The position numbers and the translations under genes were made by a program. From Pseudomonas sp. SJZ074 (GTDB lineage: Bacteria > Pseudomonadota > Gammaproteobacteria > Pseudomonadales > Pseudomonadaceae): a DNA stretch of 64,000 bases. Positions 49,803 to 59,770 of this stretch are shown piece after piece; within the stretch, counting starts at the first letter, position 1; every line of letters begins with the position of its first letter. The stretch is taken from contig NZ_VIUE01000006.1 in assembly GCF_007828215.1 (NCBI RefSeq), forward strand, positions 1 to 64,000, read 5' to 3'. Below the pieces are notes generated by a model that saw only the letters and a program-made list of their open reading frames with translations, was not told where the DNA came from and did no database searches.

Positions 49803-50933
49803 GTGGCCCAGTTGAATCTTAAGCGGTTGAATCTCAAACAGCTGTTGATGGGTGCGTTGTTGATGTCCACAGCCTTCGGCGCTCATGCCGAGCGCCTGAA
49901 GGATATCGCCAGCATTTCCGGCGTGCGTTCCAACCAGTTGATCGGCTACGGCCTGGTCGTAGGCCTGAACGGCACCGGCGACCAGACCACCCAGACCCCG
50001 TTCACCCTGCAGACCTTCAACAACATGTTGTCGCAGTTCGGCATCAAGGTGCCGCCAGGTTCCGGCAACGTCCAGTTGAAGAACGTCGCGGCGGTGTCGA
50101 TCAGTGCCGATCTGCCGGCGTTCGCCAAGCCTGGTCAGCAGGTTGACGTCACCGTGTCGTCCATCGGTAACTCCAAGAGCCTGCGGGGCGGCACCTTGCT
50201 GTTGACGCCGCTCAAGGGTATCGACGGCAACGTCTACGCCATCGCCCAGGGCAACCTGGTGGTCGGCGGTTTCGACGCCGAGGGCCGCGACGGTTCGAAG
50301 ATCACCGTCAACGTTCCGTCGGCCGGTCGCATCCCTGGCGGTGCGTCGGTGGAGCGTGCAGTGCCGAGCGGCTTCAACCAGGGCAACAGCCTGACGCTGA
50401 ACCTCAACCGTTCCGACTTCACCACCGCCAAGCGCATCGTCGACAAGATCAACGACATGCTCGGTCCAGGTGTGGCCCAGGCTATCGACGGTGGCTCGAT
50501 CCGCGTCACCGCGCCCCTGGACCCGAGCCAGCGCGTCGACTATCTGTCGATCCTGGAAAACCTCGAGGTCGACCCGGGCCAGGCCGTGGCGAAGGTCATC
50601 ATCAACTCGCGCACCGGCACCATCGTGATCGGCCAGAACGTCAAGGTTTCGCCGGCCGCTGTGACCCATGGCAGCCTGACCGTGACCATCACCGAAGACC
50701 CGATCGTGAGCCAGCCTGGCCCGCTGTCCAATGGCCAGACTGCTGTCGTGCCCCGGTCGCGGGTCAATGCCGAACAGGAAGCCAAGCCGATGTTCAAGTT
50801 CGGCCCGGGCACTACCCTGGATGAAATCGTCCGGGCGGTGAACCAGGTCGGCGCGGCACCGGGCGACCTGATGGCGATTCTCGAAGCCTTGAAGCAGGCT
50901 GGCGCGTTGCAAGCCGACCTGATCGTGATTTGA
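49803..50933 (+). CDS. flgI: Flagellar P-ring protein FlgI
   Basis: This periplasmic P-ring subunit has up to 376 aa, a signal peptide cleaved after AHA near residue 28, then [20 protein letters not shown] and [20 protein letters not shown], the most conserved part of the family. The frame opens with GTG directly after the flgH stop. TTG at 49812 is an equally possible start because AGGTGG lies 5 bases before it; only the signal peptide length would change. Confidence 0.93.
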   Translation: MAQLNLKRLNLKQLLMGALLMSTAFGAHAERLKDIASISGVRSNQLIGYGLVVGLNGTGDQTTQTPFTLQTFNNMLSQFGIKVPPGSGNVQLKNVAAVSISADLPAFAKPGQQVDVTVSSIGNSKSLRGGTLLLTPLKGIDGNVYAIAQGNLVVGGFDAEGRDGSKITVNVPSAGRIPGGASVERAVPSGFNQGNSLTLNLNRSDFTTAKRIVDKINDMLGPGVAQAIDGGSIRVTAPLDPSQRVDYLSILENLEVDPGQAVAKVIINSRTGTIVIGQNVKVSPAAVTHGSLTVTITEDPIVSQPGPLSNGQTAVVPRSRVNAEQEAKPMFKFGPGTTLDEIVRAVNQVGAAPGDLMAILEALKQAGALQADLIVI

Positions 50934-50943
50934 GGAACGGACC

Positions 50944-52251
50944 ATGGATATGCGCAAGGGCGCTTTGATCAGTGGAGATTCGGGCTCTTACTCGGACCTG
51001 AACCGTCTGAACCAGCTCAAGGTTGGCGACAAGAACAGCGATGGCAACCTGCGCAAAGTGGCCCAGGAATTCGAATCGCTGTTCCTCGGCGAAATGCTCA
51101 AGTCCATGCGTTCTGCCACCGAGGCGTTGGGCAAGGACAATCCCATGAATACGCCTGAAGCCAAGCAGTATCAGGAAATGTACGACCAGCAGTTGGCCGT
51201 TTCCATGTCTCGCGAGGGGGGCGGTATCGGCCTGGCCGATGTCCTGCTGCGCCAGATGTCCAAGAACAAACCTTTGGCGCCGGGCGAAGCCGCTGCGGCG
51301 TCGGCTGCCAAGCAGCAAGAGGCGCTGGACAAGATCAAGGCGGTGCCTACCCCGGTGGCCGCCGGAACATTGCCCACCGACGGGCCTTTGTCCCGCCACA
51401 GTGGCCAGCGTCCGCTCTGGGCTTCGCGGGCCGTCAGCGCACCGCAAGGGGCGGGCGAGGGCAGTCATCGCAACGACATGGAACTGCTCAACCAGCGTCG
51501 CCTGGCTTTGCCGCCGAAACTGGCCGACCGCCTGCTGGCCGGCCTGGTGCCTTCGGCATCGACCAATGCCGCTACCGATGTGCCGGCGCAGAACATTCGC
51601 TCGGATCGCGCCGTCGCCGCCACCCGGTCCGCCTCCGGCGAAATGGCCAACGGCGACTGGCTGGCCGCGCTCAAGGCTTCCGAGTCGAGCGGGGACATGC
51701 AGGTCTATGGGCGTGCCGTGGCGCAGCCACCGCTGGCGCCGGCCCGCAAAGCCTTCCGCGATGCCGACGAGTTCGTCAACGCCATGTTGCCGATGGCCAA
51801 GGAAGCGGCGGACCGCATCGGTGTCGACCCGCGTTACCTGGTGGCCCAGGCTGCCCTGGAAACCGGTTGGGGCAAATCGGTCATGCGTCAACCCGACGGC
51901 AGCAGCAGTCACAACCTGTTCGGCATCAAGGCCAGCCAGAACTGGAAAGGCGATTCGGCGCGGGCAATCACCAGTGAGTTTCGCAATGGCGAGATGGTCA
52001 AGGAGACGGCCGAGTTCCGTTCCTACGCCTCGTACCGTGACAGCTTCCATGACCTGGTCAATCTGCTGCAAAGCAACAGTCGCTATCAAGCTGTGCTGAA
52101 GTCGGCCGATAACCCGGAACAGTTTGTACGCGAGTTGCAGAAGGCCGGTTACGCCACCGACCCGCACTACGCCAGCAAGATTTCGCATATAGCCCGGCAG
52201 ATGACCAGTTCCCAGAACTACGCATCCGCAGGCGCCACCACGACTTTATAA
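50944..52251 (+). CDS. flgJ: Flagellar rod assembly protein/muramidase FlgJ
   Basis: The 435-aa bifunctional protein has an N-terminal rod-scaffold domain (about 25-110, with VAQEFESLFLGEMLKSMRSA) and a C-terminal glucosaminidase domain (about 280-420) whose catalytic Glu lies in QAALETGWGKSVMR, followed by SSHNLFGIKASQNWKGDSA. It opens the peptidoglycan for the growing rod. A variable Ala/Pro/Ser-rich linker (about 115-270) makes it longer than the E. coli protein (313 aa), as is usual in Pseudomonas. ATG with GAGGAA upstream, 10 bases after flgI. Confidence 0.94.
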   Translation: MDMRKGALISGDSGSYSDLNRLNQLKVGDKNSDGNLRKVAQEFESLFLGEMLKSMRSATEALGKDNPMNTPEAKQYQEMYDQQLAVSMSREGGGIGLADVLLRQMSKNKPLAPGEAAAASAAKQQEALDKIKAVPTPVAAGTLPTDGPLSRHSGQRPLWASRAVSAPQGAGEGSHRNDMELLNQRRLALPPKLADRLLAGLVPSASTNAATDVPAQNIRSDRAVAATRSASGEMANGDWLAALKASESSGDMQVYGRAVAQPPLAPARKAFRDADEFVNAMLPMAKEAADRIGVDPRYLVAQAALETGWGKSVMRQPDGSSSHNLFGIKASQNWKGDSARAITSEFRNGEMVKETAEFRSYASYRDSFHDLVNLLQSNSRYQAVLKSADNPEQFVRELQKAGYATDPHYASKISHIARQMTSSQNYASAGATTTL

Positions 52252-52261
52252 GGTCTGAACC

Positions 52262-54328
52262 ATGAGTTTGCTCAATATAGGGATGTCGGGTCTGTCAGCC
52301 AGCCAGACCGCATTGGTGACCACGGGTAACAACATTGCCAACGTCGATACCGCCGGGTATTCGCGTCAGCAGACCGTGCAGACCACCAAGGCCTCCAATC
52401 AATACGGCAACGTGTTCATTGGCTCGGGTACGACCCTGGCCGACGTGCGTCGGGTCTACAACTCCTACCTTGAAGCACAGCTGAAAACCACCACCTCGCT
52501 CAACAGCGATGCGGCGGCCTACCAGGGGCAGATCACTCCGCTGGACTCGCTGCTGTCGGACAGCGGTACCGGCCTCAACGGTGCGCTGACCAAGTTCTTC
52601 GCCTCGGTGCAGAACGTCAATGCCAAGCCGGGGGACGATGCGTCCCGCCAGTTGCTGCTCAGCGATGCCCAGGCCTTGAGCAACCGGTTCAACTCGATTT
52701 CCAGCCAGTTGACCGAGCAGAGCCAGAACATCAACGGCAACTTGTCGAACATGGTCAACCAGGTCAACGACCTGGCTGTCACCATTGCCCAACTGAACAA
52801 GAAAATCGCCGAAGTCTCCAACGCCGGCGGCGCGCCCAATGATCTGCTGGACTCCCGTGGCGAAGCCATTCGCCAACTGTCGACCTTCACCGGTACCCAG
52901 GTCGTGGAGAACGGCAGCAGCCTGGACATCTACCTGGGTTCCGGCCAGCCGCTGGTGATGGGCACCATCGTCAATACCCTTGAAGCCGTACCGGACAAGA
53001 ACGATCCGGGACGCATGGGTATCCAGCTCAACAGTGGCTCCAGCTCCATGGATCTCACCTCGGTGCTTACCGGTGGCGAGATCGGTGGCCTGATGCGCTA
53101 TCGCAACACCGTACTCGACCCGGCCATGAATGAACTGGGCCGCGTTGCCCTGGTGGTCGCTGACCAGATGAACACCGTGCAGGCGTCGGGTATCGACATG
53201 AACGGTGCCTTTGGTTCCAACCTGTTCAACGACATCAACAGTGCCACGCAGGTCAGTCAGCGCAGCGTTGCCGCGCTCAATAACAGCGCAGGTTCCGGCA
53301 ACTTCAACGTGGCCATCACCGACGCTGGCCGACTGACCACCAACGACTACAAGGTGACCTTCACCAGCGGTACCAACTACACCGTCCAGCGCTTGCCCGA
53401 TGGCTCGTCGATGGGCGCGTTCAGCACCGCGACCACACCGCCACCGGTAATCGACGGCTTCTCAATGACCTTCGCCAACGGCACCGCAGCCGCCGGCGAC
53501 TCGTTCAAGATCACGCCGACCCGCAACGCGGCGGGCAACATCAAGACCGAGATGACCGACTCCAAGCGGTTGGCGATCGCCGCGCCGCTGGGTGCCGCCA
53601 TTGCGCCGGGCGGCAGCGGCACGCTGACCATCCCGGCCAGCGGCCAGCCGACCCTGACGACCAATCTGGACATCTACGACGCGGCCACGACGACCGTCAT
53701 CCAGAACGGCATCAAGACCTCCATGCCGGTCAAGGTGTTGTTCGGGGCGACCTCCGCCGATGGCACCAGCCAGGCTTATCAACTGCTCGATGCCCAGGGC
53801 AACACACTCAGCGCTGGCACGATCACTCCCGGCCAAAGCAACACGTTGAACCTGAGCGTCCCGCTCAAGGACGCCAGCGGCAACCCGATCATGGATTCGT
53901 CGGTGCCTCCGGTACAGCGTACCGTCAGCTTCGCCATGTCCATCGCTGGAGCACCGTCCAACGGTGCCGCGATCAACGTCAGCGTCAGCAAGGCGGGCAG
54001 CCTGGACAACCGTAACGGCACCATCCTGGCCGGTTTGCAGACCGCCAAGACCGTCGACACCGGTTCCTCCAGTGGCGGTATTTCCCTGAGCGATGCCTAC
54101 GGCAAGCTGGTGGAGGGCGTAGGTTCCAAGGCTGCCCAGGGCAAGCTCGACAGCGCTGCCACTGGCGCGATCCTGAACAACGCCAAGAACGCCCGCGACT
54201 CACTGTCTGGTGTGGACCTGGACGAGGAAACCGGCAACCTGGTCAAGTTCCAGCAGTACTACACCGCGTCTTCGCAGATCATCAAGGCGGCGCAGCAAAT
54301 CTTCAGCACATTGATCAACAGTCTTTAA
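52262..54328 (+). CDS. flgK: Flagellar hook-associated protein FlgK (HAP1)
   Basis: This 688-aa hook-filament junction protein has the conserved N-terminal helix region SLLNIGMSGLSASQTALVTT and GNNIANVDTAGYSRQQTVQT and the C-terminal LVKFQQYYTASSQIIKAAQQ, which pair to form the tube, with a long variable middle exposed outside. It is exported by the flagellar type III apparatus. ATG with AAGG upstream, 10 bases after flgJ. Confidence 0.94.
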   Translation: MSLLNIGMSGLSASQTALVTTGNNIANVDTAGYSRQQTVQTTKASNQYGNVFIGSGTTLADVRRVYNSYLEAQLKTTTSLNSDAAAYQGQITPLDSLLSDSGTGLNGALTKFFASVQNVNAKPGDDASRQLLLSDAQALSNRFNSISSQLTEQSQNINGNLSNMVNQVNDLAVTIAQLNKKIAEVSNAGGAPNDLLDSRGEAIRQLSTFTGTQVVENGSSLDIYLGSGQPLVMGTIVNTLEAVPDKNDPGRMGIQLNSGSSSMDLTSVLTGGEIGGLMRYRNTVLDPAMNELGRVALVVADQMNTVQASGIDMNGAFGSNLFNDINSATQVSQRSVAALNNSAGSGNFNVAITDAGRLTTNDYKVTFTSGTNYTVQRLPDGSSMGAFSTATTPPPVIDGFSMTFANGTAAAGDSFKITPTRNAAGNIKTEMTDSKRLAIAAPLGAAIAPGGSGTLTIPASGQPTLTTNLDIYDAATTTVIQNGIKTSMPVKVLFGATSADGTSQAYQLLDAQGNTLSAGTITPGQSNTLNLSVPLKDASGNPIMDSSVPPVQRTVSFAMSIAGAPSNGAAINVSVSKAGSLDNRNGTILAGLQTAKTVDTGSSSGGISLSDAYGKLVEGVGSKAAQGKLDSAATGAILNNAKNARDSLSGVDLDEETGNLVKFQQYYTASSQIIKAAQQIFSTLINSL

Positions 54329-54341
54329 GGAGCCGTAGCCC

Positions 54342-55907
54342 ATGCGCATTTCTACTTCTCAGTTCTACGAAAGCACGGCTGCGAACTACCAGAAAAACTT
54401 CGCCAACGTGGTCAAGAGCAGCGAAGAAGCCAGCAGTCTGGTGCGTATCAACACCGCCGCCGACGATCCGGTAGGTGCTTCGCGTCTGCTGCAACTGGGT
54501 AACCAGGCCTCCATGCTGTCCCAGTACGAAACCAACGTCAGCACGATCAAGGCGACCCTGGGCACGACTGAAGCGGTGATGACCAGTATCAATAACGTGC
54601 TGCAGCGGGCGAAGGAACTGGCTGTGAGCGCCGGTAACGCCGGTTACACCGACTCAGACCGTAAATCCGTCGCTTCGGAGCTGGGGTCGATAGAAGACCA
54701 GTTGTTGAGCCTGATGAACACCAAGGATGAAAACGGCAAGTACATTTTCGCCGGCTCCAAGGGCGATGTCGTGCCGTTCACCCGCAACGGCGATGGCAGC
54801 TACAGCTACAACGGCGACCAGATGACCCTGGATCTTCCAGTGGGTGACACCATGTCGATGGCCACCAACAGCACCGGCTGGGAAGTGTTCCAGCAGGCCA
54901 TCAACACCAGCCGCACCCAGGTCACCATGACCGCTCCGGCGGTAGATGATGGCCGCGTGGTACTGACCAACGGCCAGGTGTCGTCCGCCGTTACCTACAA
55001 CAGCCAGTTCCGCAGCGGTGAACCCTACACCGTTGAGTTCACCAGCGGCACCCAGCTGAAGATCACTGATTCAAGCGGCAACGACGTGACCGCTGAAGCC
55101 AGCCAGGGCGGCGTCATCACTCCCAACACCCAGGCCGGGCAGAACGTGAACTTTCGCGGTGTCGACCTGACCCTGAACGTCAACCTCAAGTCCGGTGACG
55201 TCGCTGGCGCCGTATTGCCCGGTCGCACGTTCACCCTGGCTGCCAAACCCGACACATTTACCGTGGCGCGCAGCCCGGGCAACTCCACCGCAACGCAGAT
55301 CACCGACAGTCAGATCACCGATCCGGTTGCCTATCACGCCAGTTTCCCGACGGGTTCGGCGGTGCTGAAATTCACCAGTGCCACGGATTTCGAACTGTAC
55401 GCCGCGCCGCTGACCAGCAGCAGCCAGGTGATTTCCAGCGGAACCCTGGCAGGCAACGTCGCCACTGCGTCCGGGGTGAGTTTTACGCTCAATGGCGCAC
55501 CGGCGGCCAACGATCAATTCAGCATTGCAGTCAATACCCACGAAACCCAGAACATCCTGGATACCGTGAACCAGTTGAAGGCTGCCTTGAGTACGCCAAT
55601 CGAGGGCGATGCGATCGCCGGTCAGAAAATGCTCGCGGCGCTGGCTTCCGGTATCGGTAATCTGGCCAGCGGTACGGACCAGTTGACCAGTGGGTTGAGT
55701 TCGGTCGGTGGTCGTGGACAAGCGCTCGATACCCAGGCCGACACCAATCACAGCTTTGTTCTGGCCAACTCTCAGACCCAGTCGGCGATCCGCGATTCCG
55801 ATCCGGCCGAGGTGATGACGCGCCTGACGTTGCAACAGACTATGCTGCAGGCATCGCAACTGGCGTTCAGCAAGATCACCCAACTGGGGTTGTTCAACAA
55901 GATCTGA
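54342..55907 (+). CDS. flgL: Flagellar hook-associated protein FlgL (HAP3)
   Basis: The 521-aa junction protein that joins FlgK to flagellin has the conserved ends RISTSQFYESTAANYQKNFA, NTAADDPVGASRLLQLGNQA and RLTLQQTMLQASQLAFSKIT. The middle contains repeated beta-rich blocks (VTYNSQFRSGEPYTVEFTSG, VAYHASFPTGSAVLKFTSAT) that look like an internal duplication and make it considerably longer than the E. coli protein (317 aa). It is the last gene of the flgF operon and is followed by a REPIN. Confidence 0.92.
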   Translation: MRISTSQFYESTAANYQKNFANVVKSSEEASSLVRINTAADDPVGASRLLQLGNQASMLSQYETNVSTIKATLGTTEAVMTSINNVLQRAKELAVSAGNAGYTDSDRKSVASELGSIEDQLLSLMNTKDENGKYIFAGSKGDVVPFTRNGDGSYSYNGDQMTLDLPVGDTMSMATNSTGWEVFQQAINTSRTQVTMTAPAVDDGRVVLTNGQVSSAVTYNSQFRSGEPYTVEFTSGTQLKITDSSGNDVTAEASQGGVITPNTQAGQNVNFRGVDLTLNVNLKSGDVAGAVLPGRTFTLAAKPDTFTVARSPGNSTATQITDSQITDPVAYHASFPTGSAVLKFTSATDFELYAAPLTSSSQVISSGTLAGNVATASGVSFTLNGAPAANDQFSIAVNTHETQNILDTVNQLKAALSTPIEGDAIAGQKMLAALASGIGNLASGTDQLTSGLSSVGGRGQALDTQADTNHSFVLANSQTQSAIRDSDPAEVMTRLTLQQTMLQASQLAFSKITQLGLFNKI

Positions 55908-55944
55908 TGGTGGGTAATGTTGTCAATTGATTGAAATGAGACTG

Positions 55945-56046
55945 TGGCGAGGGAGCTTGCTCCCGCTTGAGTGCGAAGCGCTCGCAAGAAGGTCTGCTAC
56001 GCCCGAGGCGTCGGACCGATCCAACGGGAGCAAGCTCCCTCGCCAC
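55945..56046. repeat. REPIN with perfect 22-bp arms after flgL
   Basis: Arms 55945-55966 and 56025-56046 (GTGGCGAGGGAGCTTGCTCC-type) are perfect reverse complements. The element separates the flagellar structural operon from the glycosyltransferase gene; an open frame through it extends the next gene spuriously. Confidence 0.85.
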
Positions 56047-56117
56047 GGCATATCCCGTCACCACGGCAAGCGCCTCGCCACAAGGGTCGGAGCACCGGCC
56101 GGCCGAGAGTCTTTCGC

Positions 56118-59100
56118 GTGAAACCAACACCTCTTGTCAGCATTGTCATTCCCGCATTCAACCCGCGCTTTTTTCGCGAGTCACTCAAGAGCGCTCTGGA
56201 CCAGGACTACGAAAACCTCGAAATCATCGTGTGCGACGATTGCCCCGGTGATGACATCCGCCAGATCGTCGACGCATTGCAGGAATCTTCCCGCGTCGCG
56301 GTGCGCTATCTGCGCAATCCCCAGCGGCTGGGGTTCCAGCAGAACCTGTTGCGGTGCCTGGAAGAGGCGGGCGGCGCGTACATCAAGTTTCTCTGCGATG
56401 ACGATAAGTTGCTTGGCTCCTGCGTGCGTCAACAGGCGCAGGCCCTCGACACGCATGCCGACGCCCGGTTGGTCATCAGTAAGCGCCACTACATCGATGC
56501 CGACGGCTACGTCTTGCCGATTCGCCTGGAGAACGTCGGCATCGCCCTGTTTGAAGGGCTGTACAAGGGCGACGATCTGTTGGCCTATATCGAGTCCACG
56601 CCACGCAATATCTTCGGTGGTTTCTCTGGCGCCATGATGCGCCTGGCCGATATCGAGTCCCTGTTGCCAGCGCTGGCCCAGGCCGGCCAGGGATTTGTCG
56701 CATTGCTCGATCTGGCGTTGTTCATCTGCCTGCTGCGGCGCGGCAACCTGGTGGAGCTGTGCAGTCTCGACAGCCTCGAACGGTTGTATCCACAACGCCT
56801 GTCCCATCGTCCTGACATTGTCGATGCCACCGTCGTCGAGTGGACGTGGCTGTCCCGGATGTTGGCGGAGCGCAGTGGCGAATCCGCGCCAGCGGCGGGC
56901 TGGATCCGCTATCAGACCCTCGATCAGGTCAAGCCAGGCCAGCCGCACGGCTGGGAAGAATTGAACCTTAATTCGTTGATGGCCAGTCGACAAGCCGTCG
57001 TCGGTTATCAGGTCGGTACCGACACGGAGAGTTACGACGAACTTTACGCCCAGTGGCTGGACTGTCGACGCTTTGACGCGGCGCGCCAACGGGTGGTTCT
57101 CCATCAGGTTGAACTCTGGCCCCGGCGCCCGGGTATCGTGCCGGTGGTGTTCGATTTCGAGGAAGACGCCGAGGCAGTATCGCTGACCCTCGACAGCATC
57201 GCTGGACAACTCTATGCCAGTGAGCCGGTGCTGTTGTTTTCCAACGGTCGCGGTGCACTCGAAGGCAATGTGCTGCGCATGGCGTTGCCAACGGATTGGG
57301 TGAGTGGCCTCAACGACATGCTGCCTCGGCTGGACGGTGCCGACTGGTTCTATCTGTTGCGCGCCGGTGACCGATTGCGGGAGTCGGCCTTGCTGGTGCT
57401 GGCCGAGCGGATCAACGCCATGCCTGGCATCGCTTGTGTCTACAGTGACGAAGGCGCGCTGGAGGATGGCAAGTCTTCGGAGCCGATCTTCAAGCCGGAT
57501 TTCAATCTCGACCTGATGCGGGCCTATCCCTATGTGGGCAGGACCCTGGCCTTCGCTCGCGAGCGGGTACAGGCACTGGGTGGCTTCGATGCGGGCCTGG
57601 GTGAATTGGCGCCCCATGACCTGCTCTGGCGCCTGGTGGAGACTCAGGGGCCGCAGACCATCGAACACCTGGCGGAAATCCAGGTGGAGTCGACCCTGGA
57701 CTTTGCCCAATGGCTTTCGCAGTCGCAGGTAATCGAGCAGAGCCCCAGACTGGTGACGGCACATCTGCAGCGTCTGGGTGTCGAGCATCGGTTGCATCCC
57801 GGGCCGTTGCCGTTGATTCCGCGGATCGAATACCTGCACCCCCAGCGTCCGCTGGTGTCGATCATTATCAGCGTCAAGGATCAACTGGCGGCGTTGGAAA
57901 ATTGCATCAGCAATCTGTTGACGACCACTGCCTACGAGCATTACGAAGTCATCGTCGTCGACAACGGCAGCGAAACCGCCGAGATGCGTAACTGGCTGAC
58001 GGCCATGGCAGAACTGGGCAGCGACAAGTTGCGGATTTTTTTCTCGGAAGAGTTGGGCAACGAAGCGCAGGTGCGCAATTTTGCTGTCGGGCAAGCTCAA
58101 GGCGATTACCTGCTGTTGCTCAGTCCGTTCTGTGTGACCCATGACGCGGCCTGGCTGGACGAATTGCTGAACCATGCCCAGCGCCCTGAAGTGGGGATCG
58201 TCGGCCCGCGGACTCTGAACATGCAAGGGCAGGTCATTGACTCGGGCCTGGTGTTGGGGCTCGATGGCTTGGCCGGCCGGCCGTTTGCGAACGAGCAGGT
58301 CACCGCCGGGGGCTACATGCAGCGCTTGCAGGTGGTGCAGAACTGGAGCGCCGTGAGCGGTCATTGCCTATTGGTGCGCAGGACGGTATTCGATACCGTC
58401 GGGGGGCTGTCGCCTGCCATTGAAACACCGGGCATCAACTTTCTCGAGTTGTGCCTTGAGGTCGGCAGGCAAGGTTACCTGGTGGTGACCACGCCTTATG
58501 CCAACGTAGTCCTGACCCCTTTTGCCGGGAGCGCGCGTGAAGCGTCCTGGAAGCAACGCGTGGAACAAGAGCAGGAGTCGTTCTACCAGCGCTGGTTGCC
58601 CTGGATCGCCAACGATCCGGCCTACAACCGGAACCTGAGCCTGGCCGGCAACAGTTTTGGCCTGGCGCCGGGCCAACGCACCGGTTGGAATCCTTTATAC
58701 AGTCGTCCGCTGCCTTCGGTCCTGGGCCTGGCCCTCAACAGTTCCGCCATCGGCCATTACCGCGTGAGCCAGCCGCTGATCGAACTGCGAGCCACCGGGC
58801 GGATCGTCGGACGGGTGTCCTATGAGATGCCGTCGATCATTGAGATCGAGCGCCAGTCACCGGATGTGATCGTGCTCCAGGGACGCTACAACAGCGGCAA
58901 GTTCAACGACATCGTCCAGGTGAAAACCTATTCCAACGCCATGCGCATCTACGAACTCGATGACTATGTGGCGAAGATCCCTGAAAAGAACGATCACACC
59001 CGCAACATGCCCGACGACATCGTTAACCTGTTGGAGCGCGGCATTGCTCTGTGTGATCGGGTGGTGGTCTCGACATTCGCGCTGGCGGATGCATTGTCCG

Positions 59101-59696
59101 GTCTTCATCACGATATCCGCGTAGTGCCGAACATGCTGGCGCCGCATCTGTGGCATCGGCTGACCAGCCAGCGCCGTACGTCGATCAAGCCCCGGGTGGG
59201 TTGGGGCGGCGGTACCAGCCATCGGGGAGACCTGGAAATCATTGCCGAGGTGGTACGCGAGCTGGCGGATGAAGTCGAATGGGTCTTCTTCGGCATGTGT
59301 CCGGATTCCCTCAGACCCTATGTGCATGAATACCATGCCGGCGTCCCGCTGTCGGAATATCCGGCCAAGCTGGCGAGCCTGAACCTGGACCTGGCCCTGG
59401 CTCCGCTGGAACAGCACATTTTCAACGACTGCAAGAGCAACCTCAGGCTGCTGGAGTATGGGGTTTGTGGGTACCCGGTCATCTGTACCGATACCGAAGC
59501 CTATCGGGGTCATCTACCCTGTACCAAGGTGAAGACCAACAGCACGCAGGAATGGCTGGATGCGATCCGCATGCACCTGTCCGACCCACAGGCCAGTTAT
59601 CGGATGGGTGACCAACTGCGTGAAGTGGTGCTGCGCGATTTCATGTTGCGCGGCGACAACCTGCGCTATTGGGCCGACGGCTGGCTGCCGGATTGA
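56118..59696 (+). CDS. Multi-module flagellin glycosyltransferase, Fgt1-like
   Basis: This 1192-aa protein has an N-terminal GT-A domain (PLVSIVIPAFNPRFFRESLK, acceptor-side DD motif FLCDDDKLLG near residue 95), a degenerate middle GT-A module (about 380-560, CVYSDEGALEDG, FKPDFNLDLMRAYPY), another GT-A module from about 576 (RPLVSIIISVKDQLAALENC, VVDNGSE) and a C-terminal GT-B-like domain from about 874 (RIYELDDYVAKIPEK, CKSNLRLLEYGVCGYPVICT). Size and place, right after flgL, match Fgt1 of P. syringae, which glycosylates flagellin. GTG at 56118 is chosen (GAGAG 9 bases upstream); longer starts are encoded by the REPIN. Confidence 0.8.
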   Translation: MKPTPLVSIVIPAFNPRFFRESLKSALDQDYENLEIIVCDDCPGDDIRQIVDALQESSRVAVRYLRNPQRLGFQQNLLRCLEEAGGAYIKFLCDDDKLLGSCVRQQAQALDTHADARLVISKRHYIDADGYVLPIRLENVGIALFEGLYKGDDLLAYIESTPRNIFGGFSGAMMRLADIESLLPALAQAGQGFVALLDLALFICLLRRGNLVELCSLDSLERLYPQRLSHRPDIVDATVVEWTWLSRMLAERSGESAPAAGWIRYQTLDQVKPGQPHGWEELNLNSLMASRQAVVGYQVGTDTESYDELYAQWLDCRRFDAARQRVVLHQVELWPRRPGIVPVVFDFEEDAEAVSLTLDSIAGQLYASEPVLLFSNGRGALEGNVLRMALPTDWVSGLNDMLPRLDGADWFYLLRAGDRLRESALLVLAERINAMPGIACVYSDEGALEDGKSSEPIFKPDFNLDLMRAYPYVGRTLAFARERVQALGGFDAGLGELAPHDLLWRLVETQGPQTIEHLAEIQVESTLDFAQWLSQSQVIEQSPRLVTAHLQRLGVEHRLHPGPLPLIPRIEYLHPQRPLVSIIISVKDQLAALENCISNLLTTTAYEHYEVIVVDNGSETAEMRNWLTAMAELGSDKLRIFFSEELGNEAQVRNFAVGQAQGDYLLLLSPFCVTHDAAWLDELLNHAQRPEVGIVGPRTLNMQGQVIDSGLVLGLDGLAGRPFANEQVTAGGYMQRLQVVQNWSAVSGHCLLVRRTVFDTVGGLSPAIETPGINFLELCLEVGRQGYLVVTTPYANVVLTPFAGSAREASWKQRVEQEQESFYQRWLPWIANDPAYNRNLSLAGNSFGLAPGQRTGWNPLYSRPLPSVLGLALNSSAIGHYRVSQPLIELRATGRIVGRVSYEMPSIIEIERQSPDVIVLQGRYNSGKFNDIVQVKTYSNAMRIYELDDYVAKIPEKNDHTRNMPDDIVNLLERGIALCDRVVVSTFALADALSGLHHDIRVVPNMLAPHLWHRLTSQRRTSIKPRVGWGGGTSHRGDLEIIAEVVRELADEVEWVFFGMCPDSLRPYVHEYHAGVPLSEYPAKLASLNLDLALAPLEQHIFNDCKSNLRLLEYGVCGYPVICTDTEAYRGHLPCTKVKTNSTQEWLDAIRMHLSDPQASYRMGDQLREVVLRDFMLRGDNLRYWADGWLPD

Positions 59697-59770
59697 TGAT
59701 CCAGCCAACGCCGCGACGTGCCATGAACATAATGCCGCCGATTGGGCGACTCGCTCGTTAAGGAATTCAT

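Noticed and set aside
55971..56117. N-terminal extension of the Fgt1-like protein
   Set aside because: The 49 extra codons are REPIN sequence with no similarity to a protein; GTG at 56118 starts the glycosyltransferase fold.
56181..58364. 727-codon minus-strand open frame opposite the Fgt1-like gene
   Set aside because: Shadow frame in GC-rich DNA; the plus-strand product has clear glycosyltransferase motifs.
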